A stretch of 64,000 nucleotides of DNA from Bactericera cockerelli. Taxonomy: Eukaryota; Arthropoda; Insecta; Hemiptera; Triozidae. The notes under the pieces were generated by a model, which was given only the letters and a program-made list of their open reading frames with translations, did not search any database and was not told where the DNA came from. Location of the stretch: positions 28,512,315 through 28,576,314 of the forward strand of contig CM044963.1 in assembly GCA_024516035.1 (NCBI GenBank). Direction: 5' to 3'. Below, one piece after another: positions 54,702 to 64,000 of this stretch. Position 1 is the stretch's first letter; every line of letters starts with the position of its first letter. The position numbers and the translations under genes are program-made.

Positions 54702-55097
54702 CATCAAGGCGTATCCAACAGCGTCATCTCCATGTATATTTGCGACATACTTAAACATTGGCTTCGTTATCGGTCTATCCTTCTGCACATCACGGCTAAT
54801 GTGTACGGCCCACATTGCAACCTCCATGCCTTTGGGAGTGCCCCAGTGCACTTCCATAATAGGACTATAAAAACATTTTATTCTTCTCAGGAGATATTCC
54901 AAGTCATCACTACTGTAATAATTGGCAATGATTATTTCTTTGCGAAAGCCAGGTTTTCCCACCCAAATACTTGCATTTGGATGTTTGTAATCTCTGTCGT
55001 AGATATTGACAGCATCATCTCCAAAAAAATCTTGCATCGAAGATGCACGGAAGAAAAGTGAGATTAGAAATAAGATGGATAACAATAGTGAAGCCAT
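54702..55097 (-). CDS. Copy C exon 1
   Basis: 396 nt from ATG to the GT donor, phase 0. Signal peptide MASLLLSILFLISLFFRASS. NIHGDDAVGYALM holds the zinc histidine but D at the glutamate. The frame is intact. Confidence 0.85.
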
Positions 55098-55640
55098 ATT
55101 TTTTGAATTTTTGACACTTGACAGTTCAAAAATAGTTCATTACCATATTCGCAAGGTATCGAAAGAAAGAAGAAAACCAACTAAATAGAAGAAATGTAAA
55201 GAAGAATATAAGTATTGAAAAAAAATGTACTGTCGTATTGATGATTATGAATATACTGTAGTTTAAATAAACTGTAGTATATATATTTATAAGAAAAAAA
55301 AATCACATGTGAACACTGCTCACGACAGCAATCGTGACTGAAACTAACTACATCGGTCTAATCAGTATAAACAGAAAGGTGGGAAGTAATTAATGATAAT
55401 AAATACTTGGAAACTTCATTATATTTCAAAGGTAAAAACACTTCTTCGAACTCGCTACCGAGAGAAGTGAGAAGTTGTACTAATATACATGAATATAACT
55501 ATGTAGATATACATGAATAACATGAATAACCAGGACATCTGTTTCGAGTTTACTTATGAGCCAATATTGCCAATACTCTGTTTTATTTTAGTCAGTCTTG
55601 TTGCCAACAGATGTTTTCCTTGAGTGACTCAATACATTGA
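55098..55640. other. Upstream of copy C
   Basis: No TATA element as clear as in copies A and B. Positions 55360-55570 contain pieces of the CAGTATAAACAGAAAGG dispersed repeat. Confidence 0.4.
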
Positions 55641-55647
55641 GTCAATA

Positions 55648-55830
55648 AGGGTTTGATGGAAGAGATTGCCACAGGCAATAACCCCGCCCTTCAGGTAGGA
55701 CATTAGCTTCATTCTCTTTTTTGTTCTTGATTCATTGTTCAATCTATTTATTTATCTTTATAATTTCATTGTATTGTACTGTATATATTATATTTTACTT
55801 TGTCTTACCTAATAAAGTATAATATAATAA
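55648..55830 (+). repeat. LINE 3' tail
   Basis: GGGTTTGATGGAAGAGATTG, hairpin ATTGCC-ACA-GGCAAT at 55665-55679, AACCCCGCCCTTCAG, CCTAATAAAG and (ATA)n. Confidence 0.75.
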
Positions 55831-55890
55831 TAATACATTTAGGAGGACTAAATTAAAAAAAAAAGTTATCTTTTTTGGGTAAATCACGTT

Positions 55891-56159
55891 TTTTTTTTTT
55901 TTTTTTTTTAGTGGGGTTTAACGTCGCTTTCAACTGCCATGGTCATATCACGACGGGGGTTTTACACTCCATTCGCAGGAAACTCACAAACCTGCTACTC
56001 ACATTGACCTCACCCAGCCTGAGTGGGGCCGGGAAAAGCCAGCGTCACGAGAATTAGAATTTGAATGGTCACCCATCCAAGTCTTAACCTCGCTGGATGT
56101 CGCTTAACTTCGGTGTTCTGAAGGGAACCGGTGTATTCAACATGCCATCGACGCTGGCT
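55891..56159 (-). mobile_element. 5S rRNA-headed SINE, intact with target duplication
   Basis: On the minus strand it starts GCCAGCGTCGATGGCATGTT and continues GAATACACCGGTT, CACCGAAGTTAAGCGACATC and CTTGGATGGGTGACC, the recognisable order of 5S rRNA. The body has CAGGCTGGGTGAGGTCAATG and CGAATGGAGTGTAAAACCCC and ends in A19. TAAATCACGTT flanks both sides (55880-55890, 56160-56170). Internal pol III promoter elements of 5S would drive it. Confidence 0.9.
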
Positions 56160-56179
56160 TAAATCACGTTCGTAATGTC

Positions 56180-56290
56180 ACAACTAGTCAATCTCGCTTG
56201 ACTAAATCTACGCTGAAACCGGGACTTGAACCACCGACCTCCAGGTTACAAGTTCACCACCTTATCAATCAAGCTACCGAGTTCGGTAGG
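56180..56290 (-). repeat. tRNA-headed SINE (GGTCGGTGGTTCAAGTCCCGG family)
   Basis: Minus strand: TCGGTAGCTTGATTGATAAG (A box), GGTCGGTGGTTCAAGTCCCG (B box), then TTTCAGCGTAGATTTAGTC. Confidence 0.7.
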
Positions 56291-56399
56291 AGGACTTAAT
56301 TAGAGGAACAATATTCCCCTTCAACACCCTGTATTTTCATGCGGCTACAAAGTGTTGTAACTTCTGTTGTAGATAAGTTTTTCAGATGATTTTTTGTTT

Positions 56400-56530
56400 T
56401 CTCCGACCTCAGTAGCTTGATCGATAAAGCGGCAGACTTGTAAACTGGAGGTCGGTGGTTCAAGTCCCGGTTTCAGCGTAGATTTAGTAAAGCGAGTTTG
56501 AGTAGTTGTATAAATTAAGCATTTTCAAAA
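56400..56530 (+). repeat. tRNA-headed SINE, plus-strand copy
   Basis: CTCAGTAGCTTGATCGATAA and GGTCGGTGGTTCAAGTCCCG followed by GTTTCAGCGTAGATTTAG. Same family as 56180, in opposite orientation about 120 bp away. Confidence 0.7.
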
Positions 56531-57231
56531 TTTAAAAACTAAATTTATTTAAAATTTAATATACGATACAATACTCTGTTTATCAGAATGAGACTAAAGA
56601 GTCCCTTCACTCTCACAGTTCTTTTAATGTCACACTGCCTATATTTCTAGGCGGTTTTGTTTCTGAAGCGACGATACAGAAGGAGAGAGGTATTTTATAA
56701 GAGAGAAAAATAGGTATGAGGATTAAGGTATGTTATGAGGGAGAAAAATTGTGAGAGCGATATTATGAGGGGGGAAAAAATCGTGAGAGTGGGAAAAAAG
56801 CTTCTTAAGAAAATCCTTTCCTCGGAAAGAATCAGGTAAAGTGGGTCAAGTGGGAGGATGGGATTTATGAATATCTTAAGGAGAAAGAGGGGGGGGGGGG
56901 TATGGTGTAGGGCAGCGGTTCCCAACCAGTGGGCCGCGGGCACCTCGCTACTTACCCGAGCTAAAAAGGTTGGGAACCGCTGGTGTAGGGTTCTATAGCA
57001 ATGTACTTGGAGTGTTGGGGGGGAGGGGGGGGGGGGCAGGATTGTTGGGGGTAGGAGTGTGTAAGATTATACCTGGGGATGAGGTGTAATATAGTGTTGG
57101 GGTAGGTTGTATAGAGATGAGATTTATAGCAGATAAAGTGTTTTTCTACAGGGTGAATGCGAATACAATATGGAAAATATATGTCAATAAAAAAAAAACA
57201 ATAGAAATGTGATCGAAAATTCACTTTCCTT
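56531..57231. other. G-rich gene-free segment holding a 70-bp hAT-like element
   Basis: Long G runs (56889-56900, 57016-57036) and purine-rich plus strand. Apart from the mini-element at 56913-56982, nothing was recognised. Confidence 0.45.
56913..56982. mobile_element. 70-bp hAT-like micro-element
   Basis: Perfect 15-bp inverted ends CAGCGGTTCCCAACC with an exact 8-bp duplication GTGTAGGG (56905-56912, 56983-56990). Only 40 bp lie between the ends. The termini match the CAG-GGTT-CAACC style of hAT. Confidence 0.85.
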
Positions 57232-57540
57232 ATCCACCGACCTCAGTAGCTTGATTCTCATCTCACTTCTCAGTTTGTACTGATTAAAATAGAGAGATTA
57301 GTTGATGGCATGGATATTCAGAACTTTTACCTGCTGAAGAGTGCAAATAAGCTCGAAACAGCTGTCCAGGTATGTTCTGATATTCATATACATATAGTAC
57401 AACTTCTCACTCTTCTGTTTATACTGATACTGATTGATATGGCGGTGTACTTGTAACCTGGAAGTCAGTAGCTCAAGTCCCGGTTTCAGCGCAGATTTAG
57501 TAAAGCAAGTTTGAGTAGTGGTGATATCACGATATTAATT
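57232..57540 (+). repeat. tRNA-headed SINE interrupted by another short repeat
   Basis: CCGACCTCAGTAGCTTGAT is separated from TGATATGGCGGTGTACTTG and CAGTAGCTCAAGTCCCGG by about 180 bp of the CAGTATAAACAGAAAAG dispersed repeat. The SINE at 56400 shows the uninterrupted head. Confidence 0.65.
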
Positions 57541-58899
57541 TTAAAAAAACTACATTCCTTACCCATTAGAAAGGAAAGTTATGGAATCACCTAATAATTT
57601 GATCGTCAGTTTTCAGTACCTAAAAACGTTTTAAGAACCCCAAAGCCTAAATCCATTCAAATAAATGTATATTTTATAATTGATCCTTGAAATTGGTCCT
57701 TGTGTCTGTCTGTCGGTCTGTCTGTCATTAAAATATCAAGCTCGCCGGGAGGCGAGCGCTCGTCAAGTAGCGCCAGCCACCCGGCCTATATTAACACGAA
57801 ACAGAGTTTATATGTATTTTGTTTTATTGTTTTCGCCCACCTAACGCTAACTTTTATCAATTTTTATTTCAAATTCGTAATGAGACGCGAAAATAGATTG
57901 TGTTTCACGAAAGCGCGAGGTTCCTACGTACAGTTAAAGTCGTTTACTGGCCACGCCGAAAATCTTGAATTTCATGAAATTATTCATACGGGTTTTTTTT
58001 TTTTTTTTTTTTTTCAGACCAATTTTCTGTCAAGGGTACAGCAACGTGTGCTTATCGTGGAAAGACGTGAGATACGTTTTTGAAAAGGGAATTTTCATCT
58101 CTGCATACCTTTTATAGTTTCAAGTATTTATTTTTTATAGGATAGGAGATATAGCCTTCTCAAATAAAACGGGAAAGTTGCACAGAGCCGCCCCTGGTTA
58201 TCTTGGAGCTGCGATTGTGGTATTTTTCGAAAGGCCTTATCATAGGAAAAAATATAAAAATATAACTAAAGTATTACACTGGACCAAACTTGAGTTATAC
58301 CCTTTGAAAGGAATACTTATTATGTGGCCCAGAGCCGTCTATTATTATCCTAGAGTTGTATTTCTGGTGTTTTTAGAAAGGTCTAGTCAAAGGGAATGAG
58401 ATCACTTAATTTCAGATGGTTGAAACAAGTAGAAAAGTATTTAAAGCCATCTAAAGGAATATCTAAAATGAACCCTGGAGCCACGCCTATTTATCCCAAG
58501 TTGATGACTGAAGGTTCTTTCTAAAGGTCTAATTACGCAGAAATATACTACGATGTAAATAAAATGTTAGAAAAATCAGCGACAGTGTGAGACATAAAAA
58601 TAAAAAACTGAAATAAGATTTATGAGAGTAACAAAAAATCTTCGCCTCACATAGAACTTAAAATATGGGTGGGATCCAATCATCTTTGCTTCACCCAAGC
58701 TGCCAGCAGACTGAGGTATCAGTCAGGAAATAATAACGTTTTATAACTTCATTCAGAGATTTCTACATCAAGAGGTAAACTAGGTCTATATTATGAGAAG
58801 TGTATAAAGTATTGGCCAGTAAGAGGAAAAATATTGATTAAAATAGATCAAAACAATGATAAATTATAATAAAATATTATGTACCTATTGAGCAGTCTC
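57541..58899. other. Intergenic, nothing recognised
   Basis: A GC-richer patch (GCTCGCCGGGAGGCGAGCG, a hairpin at 57739-57758) and a T22 run near 57992 stand out. The frames at 57700-58083 and 58178-58399 show no family features. Confidence 0.4.
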
Positions 58900-59100
58900 T
58901 GTGGTCGTCGACTGGTGTAGGTAAAAACACAAAGTTTGCAAGGTGACCTGGGTTCGAATCCCGGCTAGGTATAATTTTTTTTTACTCTGTACTTTGGATG
59001 TCCGGTTTTCTCGTGAGAAAAAAAACAGTAGTTGGTAGTTTGCGTCAACCTCCTATGACCGTTTAATTTCGAACGAAGTGAGTATGGTTTAACTCGATCA
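58900..59100 (+). repeat. tRNA-like SINE
   Basis: GTGACCTGGGTTCGAATCCC is a clear B box and T arm; the A-box region GTCGTCGACTGGTGTAGG is poor. The body CGGTTTTCTCGTGAG and AACCTCCTATGACCG follows. Confidence 0.5.
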
Positions 59101-59724
59101 ATATTGATTTGTCACAATCTAATTATCCATCTACCTATGTATGTAACATTGTAACATGATATAATTTGCATTTTTTGTCTAATCGAGCTGAAATTTTCAG
59201 GGTATATGGATATATGCTTGCTTATTAATTTATAATTATTAAATGTATTATCTAGTATAATGTCTCACTTCTTCTGTTTATACCTACCAACTGATTATGC
59301 TGAATTGACACCATGTTTAGTAACTCGAAGTTAGGCAAATATATGGGTCAACATTTCTTAGAGCCATAGTAAGAGGCAATTTCGGAACATACAATAATAC
59401 TCGGCACTTTCATTTCCCTCTTTATTTTACCAAGATCGAATTTCCATCTACCTACCATGTACTTAGGTACATATTATAATTCAAATTGTACTGTAAACAA
59501 AACCACTAAACAAAGTTGTCCGTTATTTAACGAGTTCATAACTAATTTTTCAATGCAAGGTTAAAACACTAGTTGATTATTAATGAATTATTGTTAATGG
59601 ATTTTAAGATTAAATAGGTATGTTTTTTTCTTCATTATTACTGGTTGAAGTTCCACAAAAGAAGCACCAATTATCACACCAACCTCATTTTAAAACGATT
59701 GTGACCAGTTGATTGTATTTGGTT
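59101..59724. other. Intergenic, nothing recognised
   Basis: AT-rich DNA with a fragment of the CTTCTGTTTATACC repeat near 59269. No gene. Confidence 0.4.
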
Positions 59725-59948
59725 TTAAGGTCCTGATTTGAACTAGTCAGGACGGGGGGTTTTACCCTGCATTCGCTGGGAATCGTTCCAGCTACCTACA
59801 TTTAACTCGCCCAGCCTGGGTAGATTCCAGACTGACGTGTTTAGAGGGGAAAAAAATATTAGAAAAGTCTGGAACAACTGGGAATCGAACTCGAAATGTC
59901 TGAACTACGGGCAGTAGTTACAACCATTACGCCACGGAGGCTGGCCAC
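59725..59948 (-). repeat. tRNA-headed SINE sharing the 5S-SINE body
   Basis: Minus strand: TCCGTGGCGTAATGGTTGT (A box), CGAGTTCGATTCCCAG (B box), body CCCAGGCTGGGCGAG and CGAATGCAGGGTAAAACCCC. Confidence 0.75.
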
Positions 59949-60074
59949 TGACAACTGACAGTCTAAATAAAGCATTTATTTTGATCAATGCTTTTGTATT
60001 ATGAATCGTAAATTACACAGATCTCATTCAAAATTTACAAATATGTACCTACATTATAAATATAAATAAAAAAA

Positions 60075-60190
60075 CACTGCTAATTATGGACACAATACTT
60101 CCTCGTGATTGTTTCACATTGTATACACCTGGCAATTTTGATTTTTTTCGACTAAATCACTTGTATCTTCAAAACCGCATAACCGATTTT
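60075..60190 (-). repeat. Element A terminal fragment
   Basis: CACTGCTAATTATGGACACA and CTTCCTCGTGATTGTTTCAC match the 3' end of element A, truncated after about 115 bp. Confidence 0.65.
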
Positions 60191-60407
60191 CTTCAAATTT
60201 GTTTTAATACAAATAATACATTAACATTAATAATAATTTTAAATAAAAATAAAATCTACCTTACTAGACTTTTAACCTGGAACTTGGAGTTCAAGACCTC
60301 ATTAAAGGCTAACCATCAATTTGGTATTTTATTTAGTTTGGTTGTTAGGTGGTATTCTAATGACAAGACTTTGTCCTCCACAGTTAAAATAATTTAGACA
60401 AATCTTA

Positions 60408-60800
60408 TTACTATACTTACCATAGAGAAGGATAACGTACCCGAAAAGTACCCAAAAAAATACCGGGTACATTTACAAAAGTACCCGCACCGGTTACATA
60501 ATAAAATCAGGTACCCGTACCCATACCGGGTACAAAATTTTGCTAGGTACCTGTACCCGTACCGGGTACAACACTGGTGACGGTATAACACACTGGATCC
60601 GCATACCGTACTGGGTACCGATTTTATGAAATACTCGGTATTACACACTGGGACCGAGTACCGACGTATCGTACGTAGTAGGCGGGTACCGTTTTTATTA
60701 AATACTTGGTATTACACGCCGGGGCCGGGTACCATACCGGGTACCGGTTCTATGAAATAATCGGTATTACAATAATACCCAAATACCCATCTCTAGAACT
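60408..60800. repeat. Degenerate GGTACC-rich repeat cluster
   Basis: TACCGGGTAC, GGTACCCG and related palindromic 8-10-mers occur more than fifteen times in about 390 bp, with GGTATTACACxC repeated three times (60640, 60699, 60763). The array is short, irregular and of unknown origin. Confidence 0.6.
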
Positions 60801-61439
60801 GGGTACAGCAGAGAGAGGTACTTCATTATTCCGATATTATCTATGAATAATATTCAGGCTGTCGGTGTCCTAATATTTTTCTTTTTGTCTCGTAGAACCA
60901 AGTCTTCTATTTGAAACTTCTTTGTCAAACAATTGGACGGCTTAGGGAAATGTACATTATTTAATTCAGGTTATAAAATAGGAGGTGGAGCTTCTAATCT
61001 ATTGAAACACTTGAAATTACTACACATAAATTTCAGAACAAAACAGTGTGCAGTAGTCAAGCACGTGGTTCTGTAACTATACAACATGGTTCTTTCAAGA
61101 GTATTATTTTGTTGTGTGACTAATTACGTGAAAAATAATTCCTTGAACACATAGAAAATTGACGTTTTTGATATCAGTTCTTTTTAACTATTCCAACACT
61201 TGACGACTATTTTTACACGAAGTGTTTTTGGGGGATCTCATGAACGGTACAAGCCAGTGACTTGAAATTTTGCATGTACACAATAGAGAGAGGATGCGAT
61301 ACGTAATTTTTTGCTGAAATACGAAACCCCAGCGGCGACCCTTTGGTGGCATTTTATGGTTCCGGCTAAACGATAATAATCATAATGTCCAATTATTTAA
61401 GATGCCGGATTAGAACTTTTGAGTTCCATTATTTTAACA
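60801..61439. other. Intergenic, nothing recognised
   Basis: AT-rich with no visible repeat boundary. The phrase GGGATCTCATGAACGGTAC near 61231 resembles the 'inverted-array' phrases in Helitrons but is isolated. Confidence 0.35.
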
Positions 61440-61525
61440 GTAATCTGGAGACATAATTATTATTACTATTATGTGTTAAAAATCCCAAATGGGAGGATAA
61501 CTTGTCATGTCCCGGCAGGAGATAC
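61440..61525 (-). repeat. Fragment of the 21552-type SINE
   Basis: CCCAAATGGGAGGATAACTT and GTCATGTCCCGGC are the body and T-side acceptor strand of that SINE, without the rest of the head. Confidence 0.55.
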
Positions 61526-61689
61526 CAAATAAATAGTAATAATTAGTCAGAGATACGAAAAAAGTAAAAAAAAAATAATACTAATAACACTCTTTAGTGG
61601 AAGGTAACCACCAGGCGAGGTTAATGCTCAAATCATTTTCTACCACCTAACCCTCAGAGTCATATTATTATGTGGTCACAGACTCAAAT

Positions 61690-61795
61690 AAACGAGTAAA
61701 TATTCATGCACTGGGTGGGATTCGAACCAACGGATCCCTACGCTACCTGGATTACCAGGCTAGCGCGTTCACCACTTGACTACCAGTGCACTTTA
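61690..61795 (-). repeat. tRNA-like SINE head
   Basis: Minus strand: CACTGGTAGTCAAGTGGTG (A box) and GTTGGTTCGAATCCCACC (B box). Close to the copy at 44742. Confidence 0.65.
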
Positions 61796-62106
61796 TTTAT
61801 TTATCTAATTTACGGGGTTTACCCAGTGTCCCTACCAAAAATAAAATTAAGGTTAATATTAAATTAAATTTAAAGTCAAATTTATTGTCAAATCTTTTAT
61901 CTGTAGGTACCTAGTTTTTCTTTTGGCACCTATTTTATCAGTAACTCTTTTTAATTTTTAATTGTTTGTAAATTGTAGCTAGTTTTGTTTGTTCTTTTTT
62001 TTTACCTCACATTGTTAACATACATTAGTATTACAAACAATTAAAATGATAAATACATAAAATAAAATAAAGTTATTAAATTAAACACTTCTCTGTTTTG
62101 TTGCAG

Positions 62107-62250
62107 GACAAGCCGGATGATCTGCGTCCCCCCAGCGAGATCAAGACTAGCCGCTCTCCCAGCAAGACCAAGTATGTGGAGTGTTGGGGTGCAGACAAGC
62201 CCTTCGCCAACATCACCGAGACCACCCTGGCCAAGAACATTGAGCTCTCG
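62107..62250 (+). CDS. Internal exon of an unrecognised host gene
   Basis: 144 nt (48 codons, phase 0 on both sides) between TTTTGTTGCAG and GTAAGAGC. It reads DKPDDLRPPSEIKTSRSP, then SKTKYVECWGADKPFANITE and TLAKNIELS. Base composition is much richer in G and C than its surroundings and third positions are mostly G/C, which argues for purifying selection. No domain was identified; a serine/lysine-rich linker followed by a compact segment is all that can be said. The rest of the gene lies outside the window or in unrecognised exons. Confidence 0.75.
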
Positions 62251-62264
62251 GTAAGAGCTTTTCC

Positions 62265-62608
62265 GGGTCCATTTCGCCAGCACCACCACCTTTAACACTT
62301 AGACGACCGGGTGTACCACCGGTGGTACACGCACGTTTGTACGGAATGGACCGGGTGTACCACCGGTGGTACACTCGACCGGGTAGCCGTATTATCGCCG
62401 GTCCCACAAGAAAATTCACGAAAAACCATACCGGTCGTCTAATGTAATGTTTTTTTTTTTTACATGGCTAATTTGTGCTTATTTTGTGCTAATTTGTGCT
62501 TCAAACCCCGCCCGAATTTTGTGCTCAAACACCAATAAGCACAAATTAGCCATGTAAAAAAAAAACATTACATTTTAAAGGTGGTGGTGCTGGCGAAATG
62601 GACCCAGA
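62265..62608. mobile_element. MITE 14 bp beyond the exon donor, with nested palindromes
   Basis: Inverted ends of about 31 bp (GGGTCCATTTCGCCAGCACC plus CCACCTTTAA). Inside are two copies of the perfect 20-bp palindrome GTGTACCACCGGTGGTACAC (62313, 62348), an inner pair TTAGACGACCGG/CCGGTCGTCTAA, and a hairpin of ATGGCTAATTTGTGCTTAT with its mirror. Non-coding. Confidence 0.75.
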
Positions 62609-62790
62609 TTTTCCCCTAGGAGCACGTGATTTTTACTTTCCATTTTTTTTTTTTCTCACCCTCACTCATTATGTATGTGCACATTTAGAGATCATTTTTC
62701 TTTCATGAGTCTCTAATCCAGCGATGTAAGATATTCTGCAAGAAAAGAAAAAACTCAAGATATTACTTTTCCTTAGGGAAATGAGAAGAG

Positions 62791-63893
62791 GTATTATTGT
62801 TATTACACACTTTATAAGATATAAAAGACATACAGGGTCTTCATAAAGTCTCACCCAGGCCTAGGTTTCTCGAAAACGACTCAGAATATCAAAAAACCCA
62901 AAAACCCGTATTCCTTTATATTTAGGGGGATTGATTTTCAGCCAATTTTTTTTGCCTACACGGTCCCAGCCAGGCTGGGCATGGACCAACTTTAAAATCT
63001 TAAATAGAATGGTATGTCTTGTGGCATATTGTTTTAAAGGTCTTATTGAGAGAAGTTCATTACAATAAATTTCAGTGTGCTACGACTTACCGTTCTCGAG
63101 ATACAGGGTCGGACGTCCTGCGTAATATCCATATATTGTGACCTATAACTCGTTAACCGTAAATTATGGAGAAATTTTTTCTTGTTTTTCTTCTTATCAT
63201 AACTCCTTATGATAAGACCTTTCGAACAAGTTATAACTCGACATACTCTGTTGATGTTAGTTTCTGGTCGGTTTCGTCAGCCAGCCGGACGAACAGTCGA
63301 AAAAAATTTAACGAAAAAACAAATCAAGTTTTAACTTGTTCGAAAGTTCTTGCCATAAGGAGTTATTATTAACAAGAAAAAAAAATTCTCCATAATTTAC
63401 GGTTAACGAGTTATAGGTCAAAATATATGGATATTACGCAGGACGTCCGACCCTGTATCTCGAGAACGGTAAGTCTTAGCTCACTAAAATTTGTTGTCAT
63501 GAACTTCTCTTAATAAGACCTTTAAAACAATATGCCACAAGACATACCATTCTATTTAAGATTTTAAAGTTGGTCCATGCCCAGCCTGACTGGGGCCGTG
63601 TAGGCAAAAAATTTTTGGCTGAAAATCAATCCCCCTAAATATAAAGGAATACAGGGTTTTGGGTTTTTTGATATTCTGAGTCGTTTTCGAGAAACCTAGG
63701 CCTGGGTGAGACTTTATGAAGACCCTGTATATGTACAGATTGTACAGTAGAAATAATTATTATAAAAATTAAAAAATGGAAAAAAAATATACAATAAAAA
63801 GGAAAAAGAATAGAAGAATATAGATAATCATATATTATGTCCTAACTAAAGGGCGGGGTTATTGCCTACGGCAATCTTTTCCACGCAACCCAT
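62791..63893 (-). repeat. LINE 3' tail split by a foldback element
   Basis: Pieces 63728-63893 and 62791-62832. The hairpin reads ATTGCC-GTA-GGCAAT on the minus strand (63861-63875). The terminal part TTATAAAGTGTG...(ATA)-like continues on the far side of the insertion at 62833-63727. Confidence 0.7.
62833..63727. mobile_element. CAGGGTCTTCATAAAG foldback element, TA target
   Basis: It begins CAGGGTCTTCATAAAGTCTC and ends with the mirror sequence; TA at 62831-62832 and 63728-63729. The arms share CCTAGGTTTCTCGAAAACG and CTATAACTCGTTAACCG. 895 bp, non-coding. Confidence 0.85.
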
Positions 63894-63919
63894 ATACCTA
63901 CAATACCTACATAATACAT

Positions 63920-64000
63920 TAAGTTTCACAGCCTTCTATAGACGCTTGTGATCTGTGTTGTAGCTTGCCCAACCCTTAGTATGCATCCCCTCTGATGGGT
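63920..64000 (-). repeat. Start of an inverted SINE copy running out of the window
   Basis: On the minus strand GCTACAACACAGATCACAAG matches the body of the SINE at 43225. Confidence 0.55.

Larger units (their letters stand above)
52239..55097 (-). pseudogene. M14B carboxypeptidase-like gene, copy C (compact, two out-of-frame deletions)
   Basis: Exons 55097-54702, 54238-54015, 53242-52966 and 52662-52239 have the same phases as copies A and B, with short introns. It is clearly diverged from them. Active-site positions: HGDD for HGxE, NPYGF for NPDGF, DIDEDFPH for DLNRNFPD, NLQGG for NLHGG, and FELTFHL for FEITLEL. Thirteen nt are missing in exon 3 and ten in exon 4, so the present frame is broken, although codons beyond each gap stay family-like. 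Confidence 0.85.

Noticed and set aside
55891..56159. 5S rRNA gene
   Set aside because: The 5S-like part is diverged, fused to a SINE body with poly(A), and flanked by an insertion duplication.
1..64000. An undescribed multi-gene defence or biosynthetic system
   Set aside because: Apart from the carboxypeptidase-like genes and one exon, all coding similarity belongs to mobile elements. No set of cooperating genes is visible.

Overview
This is eukaryotic, AT-rich, repeat-saturated DNA, almost certainly from an arthropod and most likely an insect. The support is: spliced M14-type carboxypeptidase genes with GT/AG introns, TATA-box promoters, mariner, Helitron, hAT, piggyBac-like and Harbinger-like elements, non-LTR retrotransposons, and SINEs headed by tRNA or 5S rRNA. 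I cannot name the order with confidence. Nothing looks bacterial, and there is no CRISPR array, rRNA operon or convincing functional tRNA gene.

Host genes. Three related four-exon genes encode secreted proteins of the M14B (carboxypeptidase D/E/M/N) family. Copy A (+, 1265-20382) and copy B (-, 38292-29838) are tail to tail and belong to an inverted duplication that includes their promoters and downstream flanks. Copy C (-, 55097-52239) is a more diverged paralogue. All three keep the fold, the signal peptide and the C-terminal transthyretin-like domain. Nearly every metal-ligand, substrate-binding and catalytic position is replaced, so the family looks like a set of pseudo-peptidases. Each copy also carries at least one reading-frame lesion: A has a Helitron in exon 1 and a short retroposon tail in exon 3, B has a 1-nt deletion in exon 3, and C has 13-nt and 10-nt deletions in exons 3 and 4. 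A single GC-rich 144-nt exon of an unrelated, unrecognised gene lies at 62107-62250.

Mobile DNA fills the rest, in datable nests. In intron 1 of copy A a 5.5-kb I/LOA-like LINE sits inside a small TIR element, and a mariner sits inside that LINE. At 24957-28092 one LINE 3' tail carries both a 1.66-kb foldback element at a TA and a 1.28-kb Helitron, and an uninterrupted tail at 36175-36372 supplies the empty site for both. Other elements with readable boundaries and target duplications are two piggyBac-like MITEs (TTAA), hAT-like elements down to 70 bp, a 772-bp insert inside the second mariner, and four Helitrons (A/T target, CTAG end).

The right half (43-64 kb) is gene-poor. It holds purine-rich low-complexity DNA, a 1.66-kb minisatellite of 67/74-bp units, an 18-bp minisatellite, tRNA- and 5S-headed SINEs that share one body, and CAGGG-ended foldback elements. 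All family calls come from reading the sequence; no database search was done.
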